Positions 22,154 to 33,060 of a stretch of 64,000 bases of DNA are shown here, one piece after another. Where the stretch lies: the NCBI GenBank assembly GCA_009192285.1, contig CM018603.1, positions 3,836,588-3,900,587 on the forward strand. Direction: 5' to 3'. This stretch comes from Morchella semilibera. Its lineage: Eukaryota > Ascomycota > Pezizomycetes > Pezizales > Morchellaceae. Numbering within the stretch: the first letter of the stretch is position 1; each line of letters begins with the position of its first letter. Made by a program: the position numbers and the translations under genes. The notes beneath the pieces are model-generated. The model did not search any database. It worked only from the letters and a program-made list of their open reading frames with translations, and was not told the origin of the DNA.

Positions 22154-24765
22154 TTTATTGTGGCCTGCCCATCTGGTATACACCGATAAATGGAAGGGGC
22201 TGGCTGTGAACTATTGTTCCCCAAAAAAAATTTGCCCGGCGCAGATCAAAGAACATCAGCTAAAGACTTCAGCAACTCAAGATATGGAGCACCTAGGTGC
22301 ACTCACGGATAGTTGACTGTCAAAACACGCCATAGCCCTTCTCCACTAGTAAATTAAATGGAGCGGGATCAATTAGATCAAAGATGCTTCTTCTCAGCAG
22401 CCACTTTCTTTTCTTTTTTCTCTTTCATATTAGCAAGTTGCTCATCCTTTTGGACCAATCAGAAGAGGCGGAGATACTTTCGGCCCACTCGAAATCTCTT
22501 ACCTAATTAAGGGAGCTAGTAATATTTCTTCAATTAATCACTTCAAATATATACACTCGCTCATGGGGTGATGATGGTCCCTCTGTGGTGGCGGACTGGG
22601 ACTCCAGGCCAATAGTAGTTAACTCTGGCGGCGCTAAGTTCAATTGTAATGCATGAAGGACACCACCAAGCAGGATCCCCCTTCAAGCCGTGAACGATTT
22701 GTCCTACCTAGTAGATAATCTAAATCACAGTCTCGAGCTGTGGGGGTTTATTATAGAATAAAAGGCTCACGAGCCACACACGACCAAACTACTAATCCTA
22801 TTAGCAATGATTAGATTGTTGATTTTTACCCAAATTCATGTGATCGGGGGCAAACTGTGATTGTAAGCTTCGATATGTATTACGAAGCTCTGGAATCTTT
22901 CACAGAGTCATGCCCTATCACTCGAACACAATTAACGTTAAAATTTTATCAGGTGGATGAAACCCTACTATTTTTCGAATATTTGCAACTGGTGACTCCA
23001 CGGGCCGGCTCGCAACACCCTGTAATGTGGAGGGTCCTTCTCCTTCACTTTCTTTCGGATTTGAGTGTTGCTTTTGGTATGCCGATCCTATGATGTTCTT
23101 TTTTCCAGTCGATGAGGCCCACGTTCTACGTTGCAGCGGCGAGCCACGTTTTCCCATGTTCTTTGACCTCGATTCATACATATCCAAAAGCTTTGCTTGT
23201 CGCCTCATTCCAACCCTGCAAATGTGTGCTCCACGCGACAAAGTTCCTCGGTTTCTTTTTGATGGCCAGCCAATCCGCGTTGGCTCTCCCCCAACCATCG
23301 TTCCTAGGCGGGGCCGAGATCTGAAACCACCTCTACCGAGGTCCAAGGGGAAAAAACAAATAAAGTTGGTTTGAAAATCACACCGTTCTGAGGTCCAGGG
23401 CCGATTTACCTTTCCTGGATAGAGGTGTGACACAGGACCGGGTAGCCAGGCTCCCGCGATTCAAGTCCTTGATGGCAAAGAAGCTTATTCTGTCTTACAT
23501 CGGAAAATGTTAAATTGGCTAAACAAATGTTAGAGAACCTGAGTTATTAGTGAATCGTACGTATGCTTCATATCGGTTAATGTTGAAGTAATTAAACTAG
23601 CAAATGACCTAGAAAGAAGTTAATACCCAGAGATGCGTATGAATGCATGCATTTTGTGGTTTCACGAGAACCACTGTGATAATTGCTTCTTGAAGTGTCC
23701 TTTAGGTTTCCATAGGGGCGGCTTATGGCGCTAATGACTTTTCCGCCCTTGCATTCAATCCGTGTCTACATGTATGTATGGTGGGATTGTTGGAGGAATC
23801 TATAAACGAAGAAGATTTTCTACGCACGGCCGTGCGAAGTCCGCCTATCTACCACTGATTAGCTAGGTACCTCTTTTAAATTTCATCCTATACGGTTAGT
23901 AGAGTTGTGTACCTGCGCGTAGAGCTTATGAAGTTGATTGCCCACATGCGGAATCTCAGTAGTCTTAAGACAGTCGTCTTGGTGTTTGACATGACGTTAG
24001 CCGGTAGTTTGGGATGTGGAGGGAAGGACGGAAGAGAAGGGATGTTAGTCTACAGTTGTGGTGAAGCAGATCCACAGGGGCTCACTAATTATAAAATTAA
24101 TCTTCTGTCTGATTACATAGATATTATACTAACTGTGTCGGTCTTCCACCCCCAGTATCCTAGGATACTCCGCAGAATTGGTACTACACAACGCTATAAT
24201 TCTAGATAGTGTCTAGTAGATGTGCCCAGAACAGCGTAGAGATTATTGCGGAGTTGATGGATTGCGTGGGGTCGGAGCGTTGTGACACTACTGGGTAGAA
24301 CAAACCTCGTGGGGGTTCGAATTCTTCTCTGATTCCTAATCCGGTTTCAGTGTCCCAGCTAAGGTACCTAGCAATAGTTCTCCATCAATTGATCAATCAA
24401 TTAAATTTCATCAATACATCTCTGCGCGATCTATACCTAATCAGGAGAGCTTTTCAGTCAGTATGGACGTATACGCCTTGAGGACTGATCATATTAAAAT
24501 CTGATAGGCGACAGGGTGGTGCAGAATAGATCGAGCAAGAACCTTTCCCCTCTTCCCTTACCTCAACTGTATTCGTCACCCTCGTTTCAGATTTCCCATC
24601 GTGATCTAGTTCTTCAACTACCTTAAGATAGAGAATATATATTTGGATTGATGCCCCTTTGTCCTCTGATACCCTCGAAATATTACGGCTAGAGACTGGG
24701 GGAGGCCTTTCGCGCGTTGAGATAGAGACAGAACACAATAAGGGAGCAGCAGCCAGAAACCCCAG
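22154..24765. other. Intergenic with repeat
   Basis: It holds one copy of the dispersed repeat shared with 39.5 kb (22553-22699), a 14-bp palindrome CGCACGGCCGTGCG at 23823 and a TACATGTA at 23767. Long overlapping frames on both strands at 22918-23433 have natural-looking composition but no recognisable family; they may be relics of a decayed gene. Confidence 0.5.
22553..22699 (+). repeat. Dispersed repeat A (longer copy)
   Basis: It begins ACACTCGCTCATGGG and ends GCCGTGAACGATT. It shares CTCTGGCGGCGC and AAGCAGGATCC in the same order with the copy at 39511-39624, but has about 40 extra bases after the left end. The two ends resemble each other as inverted repeats (TCG[CT]TCA[TC]GG), consistent with a small non-autonomous transposon. 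Confidence 0.8.
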
Positions 24766-26840
24766 ATGTCAGCCCCAGTTCCCAACCCTATTGGGCTTGA
24801 TAGCAAGCCAGACGAAATGGCAACAGGCTCATCAGCAATCGAATCCTATGATCCAGCATCATCAAATCCGCATTCAGAAGGAAGTTGGTTCCAAAGGGCC
24901 AAGGCGGAGGTTTTGTATCTCTGCACAACAAAAGAGGGACTGATAGGGAGATATGAGTCAGTATTGAGTATTTCATTTTCACCGTAGCCTACCCTAAAAC
25001 CAAAGCTTAATCCATGAACATAAATACAGTTACATATGGCTCCTTACACCAGACATACCACCATTTAACCGAAAGTACAAGGATCGAGTACAGCCGTTTT
25101 ATGGAATTAATGACCGGATACCGCTGTTGTTAACAATACTTCTTGGGATGCAGCATTCGCTAGCAATGATGGGTGGTAGTATGTTGCAAACTTCACCTTT
25201 TTCTTGAAACTTATCCTCTTTTATCATGTAGGGACTGATGATCGTTATAGTCGTTACACCACCACTCCTTATTGTTGGCGCATCAGGGGTAAATCTGGAT
25301 CCAGAGACGATTGGGTACCTAGTCTCCACCGCCCTAATCTTGTCAGGAATATTCTCTTTATTTCAGATAATTCGGTTCAGGATCTTCAATACTGGCTTCT
25401 GGCTCGGCACAGGTATGATGTGTGTCGTTGGTGAAGCCTTCTCTGTTGTGCCCATTGCACAGGCATACTTTTCACAACAGTATGAATCAGGTTATTGCAA
25501 GGTAGGAACAGATGGACAAAGATTACCATGCCCCGATGCCTATGGCAGGCTCATTGGCACTATATCGGTCGTTATGTGTTTCCAAATTGCAATTAGCTTG
25601 GTGAAACCAAGGGTTCTAATGAAGCTGTGCCCAAACCTTGTTGTGGGAATGGTGATGGTGTGTATTGGCACCGGTTTAGTGGCCAGTGGTGCTAAGAGCT
25701 GGGCAGGTGGGAGTGGTCCGTGTATGAGCAGGCCTGAAAGTGGCTTTTTCGCACTTTGTCCAAACATTAGTAGGTAGCAAGTGATTTCCCGGTGGTTATA
25801 TTAACACAAACCTAACCCGCTTCGCTCTCACCTTAGATGCACCTCAGCCTCGTCTTTGGGGATCCCCCTCGTTTATTGGTCTCGGTTTTTCCGTTTACAT
25901 CACAATTCTTATTGTCGAGCTCTTCGGCTCCCCTCTTATTCGCAACTGCTCTGTCGCCTGCGGTTTGCTTGTAGGTGCGGTTATTGCTGCAGGAACCGGG
26001 TTCATAGATAACGGTCCGATCAATGGAGCACCATCGGTGACGTTCATGTGGATGCACACATTTAAGCTTGGGATTGATGGGTCACTCGTACTACCATTGA
26101 TGGCAAGTTGCATCACTACTTCGATCAGCTGTCTTGGCGATATCATGGCGACAGCTGAGGTTTCTGGTATTGATGTTGAAACGGAAGGAAATCCTGATCT
26201 AGACGTGAGAGTCCAAGGCGGGCTTACAGCAGATGCATTGTGGAGTGTTTTAGCTGGGCTAGCTACCAGTACACCAACCGTTTGCTTCGCGCAAAACAAC
26301 GTAAGATATTTTTCTACTCTTATAGCTAAGAGCGTGACATTTTCTAACGATTACGTTTCTCCCTCTCTCTAGGGTGTAATAGCACTAAGTGGTTGCGCAT
26401 CCCGCCGTGCCGGATACGCAGCCTGCTTTTTCCTCTTTCTCGCAGGCGTCTGCTCCAAATTCGGCGCGGCGATCACAGCTCTCCCCCCTTCCGTCATCGG
26501 CGGCATGACAACTTTTCTCTTCACCTCCATTATAGTTTCCGGGCTCAGGATTCTGTCCACAGTTCCCTGGACCCGCCGAAACAGATTCATTGCCACAGCG
26601 GCATTGACATTGGGTTTTTCTGACCTGGTTGTGCCAAACTGGATCATTTTCCTAATACCGGAAGGCGGGAGTACTGGCCTGAGCGGTCTCTACCAAGGCC
26701 TAGAGTTGATCATATCGACGGGATATGTCATTGTGGCATTTGTGGGGTGCCTGCTGAACGCGATTTTGCCTGATGAAAAGAGGGACGCGGGGTGTAAAAA
26801 GGAGCTGCCGTTGACGGAGTGCCAGAATAAAGCAGATTGA
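24766..26840 (+). CDS. NAT/NCS2 nucleobase permease, UapA-like
   Basis: Exons 24766-24956, 25030-25175, 25251-25769, 25837-26300 and 26373-26840 give 595 residues (UapA is 574). The early segment KEGLIGRYDYIWLLTPDIPPF, the TM1 region with QHSLAM, VVTPPLL, then CPN...APQPRLWGSPSFIGLGFSVYITI and VQGGLTADALW follow the order of fungal uric acid/xanthine permeases. The NAT signature is completed by the last splice: QNNGVIALSGCASRRAG (Q438). The protein should be a plasma-membrane H+ symporter with 14 spans. Two positions differ from UapA: the Glu of TM8 (UapA E356) is Ser383, and the TR dipeptide of the signature is SG (446-447), so substrate range may differ. The acceptor of intron 2 was picked for phase and its ACTGAT branch site, which leaves QHSLAMMGVVTPP one residue shorter than in UapA. 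Confidence 0.9.
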
Positions 26841-27408
26841 TGAAAAGAGATTTCTTTTGTGTTTCTTTTGTGTTTCTTTTAAGGGTTCATTATACTTGCT
26901 TATTATAAAAATAGGATGGGCCTGGCTAGGAGGGTTTTTGGGTTCGCATGTAATACGGTGGTATGTCTGATTGATTTTAATATATATGGGTTTACGTTTC
27001 GTTTTTGGACGATATTACAAACGCCTTGTAGGGCTCAAGTCATGTCAGTGTTACTACTAAATATATAACAGCAAGCTGGTTGGGGTCAATAATCAATCGC
27101 TCACTCGAGTAGCTAACGGACGTCGGATGTAATTAATGAAGTAAACAAAAAAAAAAAAAAAGCTAACGGACGTCCTAGAATATCAATAACTGCACAGACA
27201 ACTCTTGGCAGCACAGGGTTAGGTGTGTATCACGGTGCTACAATAGTGATCAATAATTTCAGCTTGGCAGTTAATACTTCTCGAGTGATGCTCCATGACC
27301 TCATCTACCAGAATATATAATTAACCATCCCGCTATCCTTTCAACTTCATTAAGCATATATTCATAACTGCCCCGAAACAATTGAAAACCGCCGTATGCA
27401 AACTTCAT
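26841..27408. other. Intergenic between convergent genes, with mini retro-insertion
   Basis: The spacer between the permease and P450 3' ends contains a TTTCTTTTGTG tandem repeat just after the permease stop and the poly(A) insertion described separately at 27111-27174. Confidence 0.6.
27111..27174 (+). mobile_element. Tiny poly(A)-tailed insertion with 14-bp target duplication
   Basis: The direct repeat AGCTAACGGACGTC (27111-27124 and 27161-27174) flanks 36 bases that end in a run of about 14-15 A. This is the mark left by target-primed reverse transcription (LINE/SINE machinery). The insert includes AATTAATGAAGTAAACAAA, which recurs with one mismatch at 54524. Confidence 0.65.
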
Positions 27409-29436
27409 CTAAGCCTCCCTCACATTTACCGTACAACATACCTTCTCACTCCTAATCGTCGGTAACCAGTGCTCTACAATCTTTATACCCTCACCTTCAT
27501 GACCGTACAGCTCCATTTCAAACTGCCGAAACACCCGTGCAAACACCATATACAGCTCTGCCCACGCTAGGCTTCAAGCCGTCAGTACTACAACTCACCT
27601 TAAAATACAAGAAAGGACATTTAGACTTACTTCATCCCCAGGCATTGCCTTGTCCCAGCGGAGAAGCTGACAAGGTACTTGTCGAGCTCTTTGGCGTTTG
27701 GTACGAGCCAGCGGGAGGGGTCAAAGGTGTGACTAGAGGGGAAAAGGGTCTCATTGTGGTGAACGGTGTAGGAGTCCATAATGACCACGGTCTGGCATAC
27801 TGATATAAGTACACGCCATATATTTGGGAATGAGAGAGAGAAAGGGTCCTTACACCAGCGGGGAAGTCTTCGCCTGCAATGTGTGCGCCTTCTGCTGGAA
27901 CTACTCGTGGTAGGGGCCCAACCACGCCGTATGACATCCGTAGGGATTCTTTTATAAATGCCGTCTTTATCGCATTAGTTAGCCCCACCTACACAAGACG
28001 TATCCGGATGCACAGCGATATCTCACAAGGTACGGTAGTTTTTCTAACTCCCTCAACGATGCCACCCCGCGTACATCCGGCATGACCTCTCGTAGCTCCC
28101 GCAGTAGCCGTGCGCTGATCTCCTCATTTTGTAGGGCATAAACGGTGCCCACGCACAGCGCATGTCTTGTCGTGTGCGTCCCCGCGCTCACAACGGTCAA
28201 ACCCTCTTTCGCAAGGTAGTCTATCGTCTTCTCATCTGGTTCCGGATATGCTTCTAGTAGACGGTTGAATATTGTCGTATGCTCCACCTCTGATTCGGTG
28301 CTGGGCGATAAGAGGTGCTGGATCTGCTGGCGGCAGTCTTGCTCCATCTCAAGGAACCCTGCGCCGTCGGGCATGAGGAAGTTGGCGAGCCAGAACGGCA
28401 TGTTCCCGGCAAGACGGGCCAGTAGGGGGAAGTGCTTGAAGACGAGGAAGACTTCTTGTTGCTTGTCGAAGGCTTCCATGGCACGGGAGCGGAAGTCGGT
28501 ATTATTGAGGACGCTGTTGGAGTGTGATATTCAGCATTTCTTCTTCATGTACCTGCCCATTTTCTTGCGAAAGAAGTGGGAAAGATAAGGGTTAGTCGTA
28601 TAAAGAAGCACTTTCTTCTATACAGTAATCTTTCTATTGCTAAGAAAGAAAACACTTCGACAACACCTACTGGATAACACTTACTCATAACTAATCCCAA
28701 ACGAAAAATCGGACACTGTATCAATGGTTACCGCCTGATACGCATTATGCACACACACCGGCCTCCCAGTCCCCGCATACTCATTCTCAAACCTTTCTAC
28801 AAGCCTATCGACCTTCCCCTGCACGAGTGGCTCGAGCTCAAATATCGTCTTTCTAGAGAACGACGGGTTGAGGACCGAGCGCTTTCGGCGGTGCTCGGCG
28901 TGCGAGACGGTCCCAAAGGAGGAGTTTGAGAGGTTGAAGAGCTGGTAGAACCCGTGGTGCTTGGCGAGAGGTGTGTTAAGGCGGTAGATCTATGTGGAAG
29001 GTCAGTCTCGCATGAAAATTGAGCGGGGGGGGGAAAGGGGTGAAGGGACTTCATGGTAAGCGCTGGGTGTGGAGATGTGGATTTCGTTGTGGTTTATGCG
29101 GACGATGGGGCCTAGGAAGGAGGTGATTAGATGTAGGGCTTAATGATATTTTGAAGGAAAATATCGTTGTCGTTTGTTACCATATCTTTTGTGTAGCTCT
29201 TGGAGATGGTAGGTTAGTTGGCCATCCTTTATGATCTTTGAAAACATATAAATTAGTAAGTGTCAGTGGAATCAAAGGCATTATCTCCTCACGTCGTAGT
29301 ATATCTGATAGAGAGAAGACACTGCTGCAAGCGGCGGCCCTGGGAACTTTGAAAGTGGATGAAAAGTATATCGGTAAATATACAAACAAAGCCGATAAAC
29401 CAGAAAGGTAATAGCAATCACAGAAAAGTAACCCAT
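27409..29436 (-). CDS. Microsomal cytochrome P450 monooxygenase
   Basis: Eight exons in minus order: 29293-29436, 29181-29235, 29050-29111, 28685-28989, 28027-28513, 27854-27964, 27631-27791 and 27409-27571, giving 495 residues. An N-terminal membrane anchor ([21 protein letters not shown]) is followed by the Pro-rich hinge [14 protein letters not shown] and by [23 protein letters not shown]. The I-helix reads SAGTHTTR (298-305), the ExxR pair is E357/R360 in KESLRMS, and FDPSRW precedes the heme loop [12 protein letters not shown] with Cys438. These are the usual landmarks of an ER-bound fungal P450 that hydroxylates small molecules with NADPH-P450 reductase. The family resembles trichodiene-oxygenase-like fungal P450s, but the substrate is unknown. 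The intron at 28514-28684 (171 bp) is longer than the rest, and the donor at 29049 (GTCCCT) is atypical. Confidence 0.92.
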
Positions 29437-32400
29437 ATTTTCTTGCCTGGTGAGCTCCCAGTCAATGCAGCCTCCCCATAGTCTCCGCACCTTTCAACGG
29501 TATTTATACCTTCTGCCTGCCAAAAATCCATGTCTTGAATCCGATCATCGAGGCCAGGCGGGGTCGTGGCTCTTTTCATTGCAGTATTTCCCACCCTTTA
29601 GTGTCGGCATATATTACCTTATCACTGTAAGCAGATAGCCACAAATCCCGGTGTACGCCGTAATCAATTTTCTCGATGACAGTTTCAACACTATTCCCTT
29701 TAAATCTATGTTTTACCGTCGCACTGCATATTGCCAGCGGGTAACTTAGGCTTGTTTGAAATATTTACCCCGGATTAAGTCGAAATGGGTAACACGGCAG
29801 TTATCATTGGCGCTGATCGTTACAATTATGGAGCCGAGGGTGAGTTACATATGTACTCAGGTAGTTTTCTCTCCAGGGATTTTGTGTCGGTCAAGAAGCG
29901 ACGTGGGAGTCGGTGTTGTCATAGATCATCACTCGGAAATATGGTGGAGCATTATTAGCCCAACTTGTCCACCACCTTTTAAGGTCTCAACCACAGCCCT
30001 CCAAATCAGTTTTTCATAGAAGACCTGACTCTTCTCTACAGCTCTGTGCAGCCCTGTGCAGAAATAATTAGATTATGTTTATTTGGGGTCTAGTCCACAC
30101 TAAGATTGCCGTATAACGTGGTTAAAAGGTGGATTCAAACTAGCTGGCTGATAGTGAACCATGGAAACAAAGAGATATTTGGAATAGTCCATTGACGGCT
30201 CTTCGTAATAACTAGACTAGCTACTAAGTTTTGACTTCTGTAGCCTTCGACCTTCAACTCTAGGTTTGGGATAAGTTCGTGCGATGCTTGCAGGTGGGCA
30301 GGTAATCTGTGGTTAGACCACCAAGTGTGGTACCACCTGAATTGAAAAGACGCAAGAAGGATGACCTAGGCAAAGGAGCTCTGCAGGTCTGGGGATGATG
30401 GGGATCTATGAGGACTGGAAAGGGATGAGTGAGGGCTGAACTAGGCTGGAAAATGGACGGAATCAAAGAAAAGAATTGTTAGTCGTGGGGGGAATTATGA
30501 GTACTATAATAGATTTCTCTCTTTTTTAGTTACCGTATGCTTTGTTTTTGTTTGTTTGTTATTATTTTCACATATATCCAGAGGAGAATGCTCCTATCAT
30601 GTACTATATGTTGCGATTGGAGAAAATATAAGGTCTGCGTTTTAATTATATGGTCGCGTACGTTTCAGGAGGTATCCAGGTCTATGGTATCAAAAATGAG
30701 TCATGGGGTGTTTTTCCTGCCGTAGTACGTGCCGTAGAAATGCTACTTTATATATACATATCTGGCTGGATACAACCTACATGTACTTGGGCCTTCAGTA
30801 AAAGGTCTTGAAACTAGCTAGCTAGCGCAACCCATGCAATGAAGGGAAATATTCGGTTCAACACTCAAAGCTCGCAACCTAAAGCGCAGCTGGTGGTTTA
30901 TAAGGCTTAGAATAGTTTAATATAGTTTGTATTCTTTGGATTAAGGTCAGGTGGGTGTTGCAGCCTCGTTTCGTATTAGACTACATGTAGTCTGTTGTAT
31001 TTATTTCACGACATTTGCTGAACGCCTACATATAAGTACATGTATTCATGTAAGATTGGTGTAGTAGTCTGCTTATATGTAACTAGAAGTACATGTAATC
31101 AGCTCAGTTACCCAGCATGATCGTGACTAAATGAGTGACAGTAAGGCTCCTCTGCTTAGCAAACGAACCAACCATAACATCTCCATGACTACTAGTTAGT
31201 AAAGCTTCTCTTGCCACCCCCTAGAAAAGAAAATACAAACCTAAAAGGCATTTTCTAACCTTGAAAGAGTTAGTTGATGGGTCTAAGTAGCTATAACGAA
31301 TGGAACCAGATCCGAATGCACACAGCGCACAAAACCAGTAGCTAGGGGCGATTTCAATGGAGGTACGTGTCTTATGGTCTGTCCCTAGCCCAACTTCCAT
31401 AGCACCCCACCATACCACCATCTTTGCTGGGGATCACTAGTGAAGAGTATAACCTATAATCAGGTACTTTTGTTTCCAATGATGGTTTATAGGTACTAGA
31501 GCGACGTGGGAGTGTAGTTTCAATCATAGAATATCACTCGGAGGTATTATGTGTCGGTGGTAAGATTCCATTGATTGGTTGATCGATAACTCATACTGGA
31601 AAGATTTCATGAAAGGAAGTGAGAACGAAAATGGATTCTTACTACTTTGTAAAATCTGTGTGAAGGTATCCTGGGCGTTTGTCATCTCTTTGCGCACTCT
31701 CGCCTGGTCGAATTGATACCCTTGGGTCGGTCCTGCACCAACAACTTCCCAATCGCGCCGTGACCGTGTTATGCAGAGATAACTCGATTGTACTTCCAAA
31801 GCTCCAGAGGCAAGACGTGTCTAGACCAACTCTTCAGTCATCTAGGTGTGCCGACTAAAATCAGATTGAGGGTTGAAGTATAACTGAATTGAGAGACATC
31901 GGCGTTGGTATTTTGCATGAGACACCCAACTATTCAGAGAAAAAGATTATTGCAAGTTTTAGGAAGCATTTAACAATACAGTCCACATGGATAGGCATAT
32001 TGCCAAGACCGGATTCCTTGAAGGCCCCAAACCCCCCCAGGTTTGGGATTTCCACGCATCTGGGATATATATTAGGAGACATGGCCTCCTCCTCCTCCCC
32101 TTTTATAAATGATAATCTTTCATCACGGCATCTTCACTTTGCAAGCGAGATGTGATACTTGGTGCAGGTTGGTGTGGTGTGGTTGCTCTATTGATAGCTG
32201 CAGGGTTTGTAGGCTGAAATCGAATCAAATTCGAAGCTACACACCCCTCCTCTTATTGAACCCTGGAGTCGTCGTAAGGTGCTGTGTTGGTATTTGAATT
32301 AAAACCTGTCACATAACGGGTGCGGTATCGTAGATGGATACGACGGCAATGCCATTTGCCAAGTATCACGTGTATCCGTTAAGGTCCTGGCATTTCTTGC

Positions 32401-33060
32401 ACTCTGTTGTTACCCAGAAACGTCATCCCATAACAGGAAAGAGAGGGGGAGTGTTCTAGCTGCGCACCCGGGATCGAGAAAGTAAAGTGATGAGATGGAT
32501 GAGATGGATGAGATGGGTGAGATGAGACGAGGAGATGTAAGTACATATGTAGGATTATATGTATGTAGCTCTCAATTCTTAACGTTCCTACTTAGCTGTC
32601 TTGCTGTGCCTCATGCATCAATCGGGTTTCCTGTTTCCGGGAGCTGAGGGAGACTGAAGGTTTGTCTTTGTAGGAGCTGAAAGGAAGAAAAGGATACGTA
32701 CTACTAATGCTCGTACTCTATTCTATCATGCTGGTGCGAAAGTAACGTCATTGGTATGTAGCTGCTTGGGACACTCTTCTTCCTCTCCCCCTCCCCCCTC
32801 CACCACTGTTCTATCTTCACCCCCTACAATCAATCATCTCTCATCTCTGATCCCCCCCCCATCTTCAGCTTCATCCCATCCCCATCCCCATCTTCATCCT
32901 CATCCCCAACCCAATTCCCACCTCGCATCTCCATTATTCCCATCTCCATCTCACTGAAATAACAGGGTCAGATACCCCAATCCTATCATCTCATTAGCTA
33001 ACCCTAATCCAATCCAACCTCCCACCACCACCTCCACATTCCCCCCCTCACAACCGCATC
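29437..33060. other. Intergenic, 3.6 kb
   Basis: TACATGTA sites occur at 30778, 30982 (inside the 16-bp palindrome AGACTACATGTAGTCT), 31037 and 31090. A GATGAGATG microsatellite lies near 32490, and a CT/CCCAT-rich leader runs from 32760 to the phospholipase ATG. A 91-codon minus frame at 31524-31799 is unsupported. No gene called. Confidence 0.55.

Noticed and set aside
22918-23433. 171-codon minus-strand frame overlapping a 115-codon plus frame
   Set aside because: No start context, splice pattern or recognisable domain; composition is not clearly coding on either strand.
24290-24345. Possible tRNA or SINE from GGTTCGAATTC
   Set aside because: No A box at the expected distance and no paired arms.
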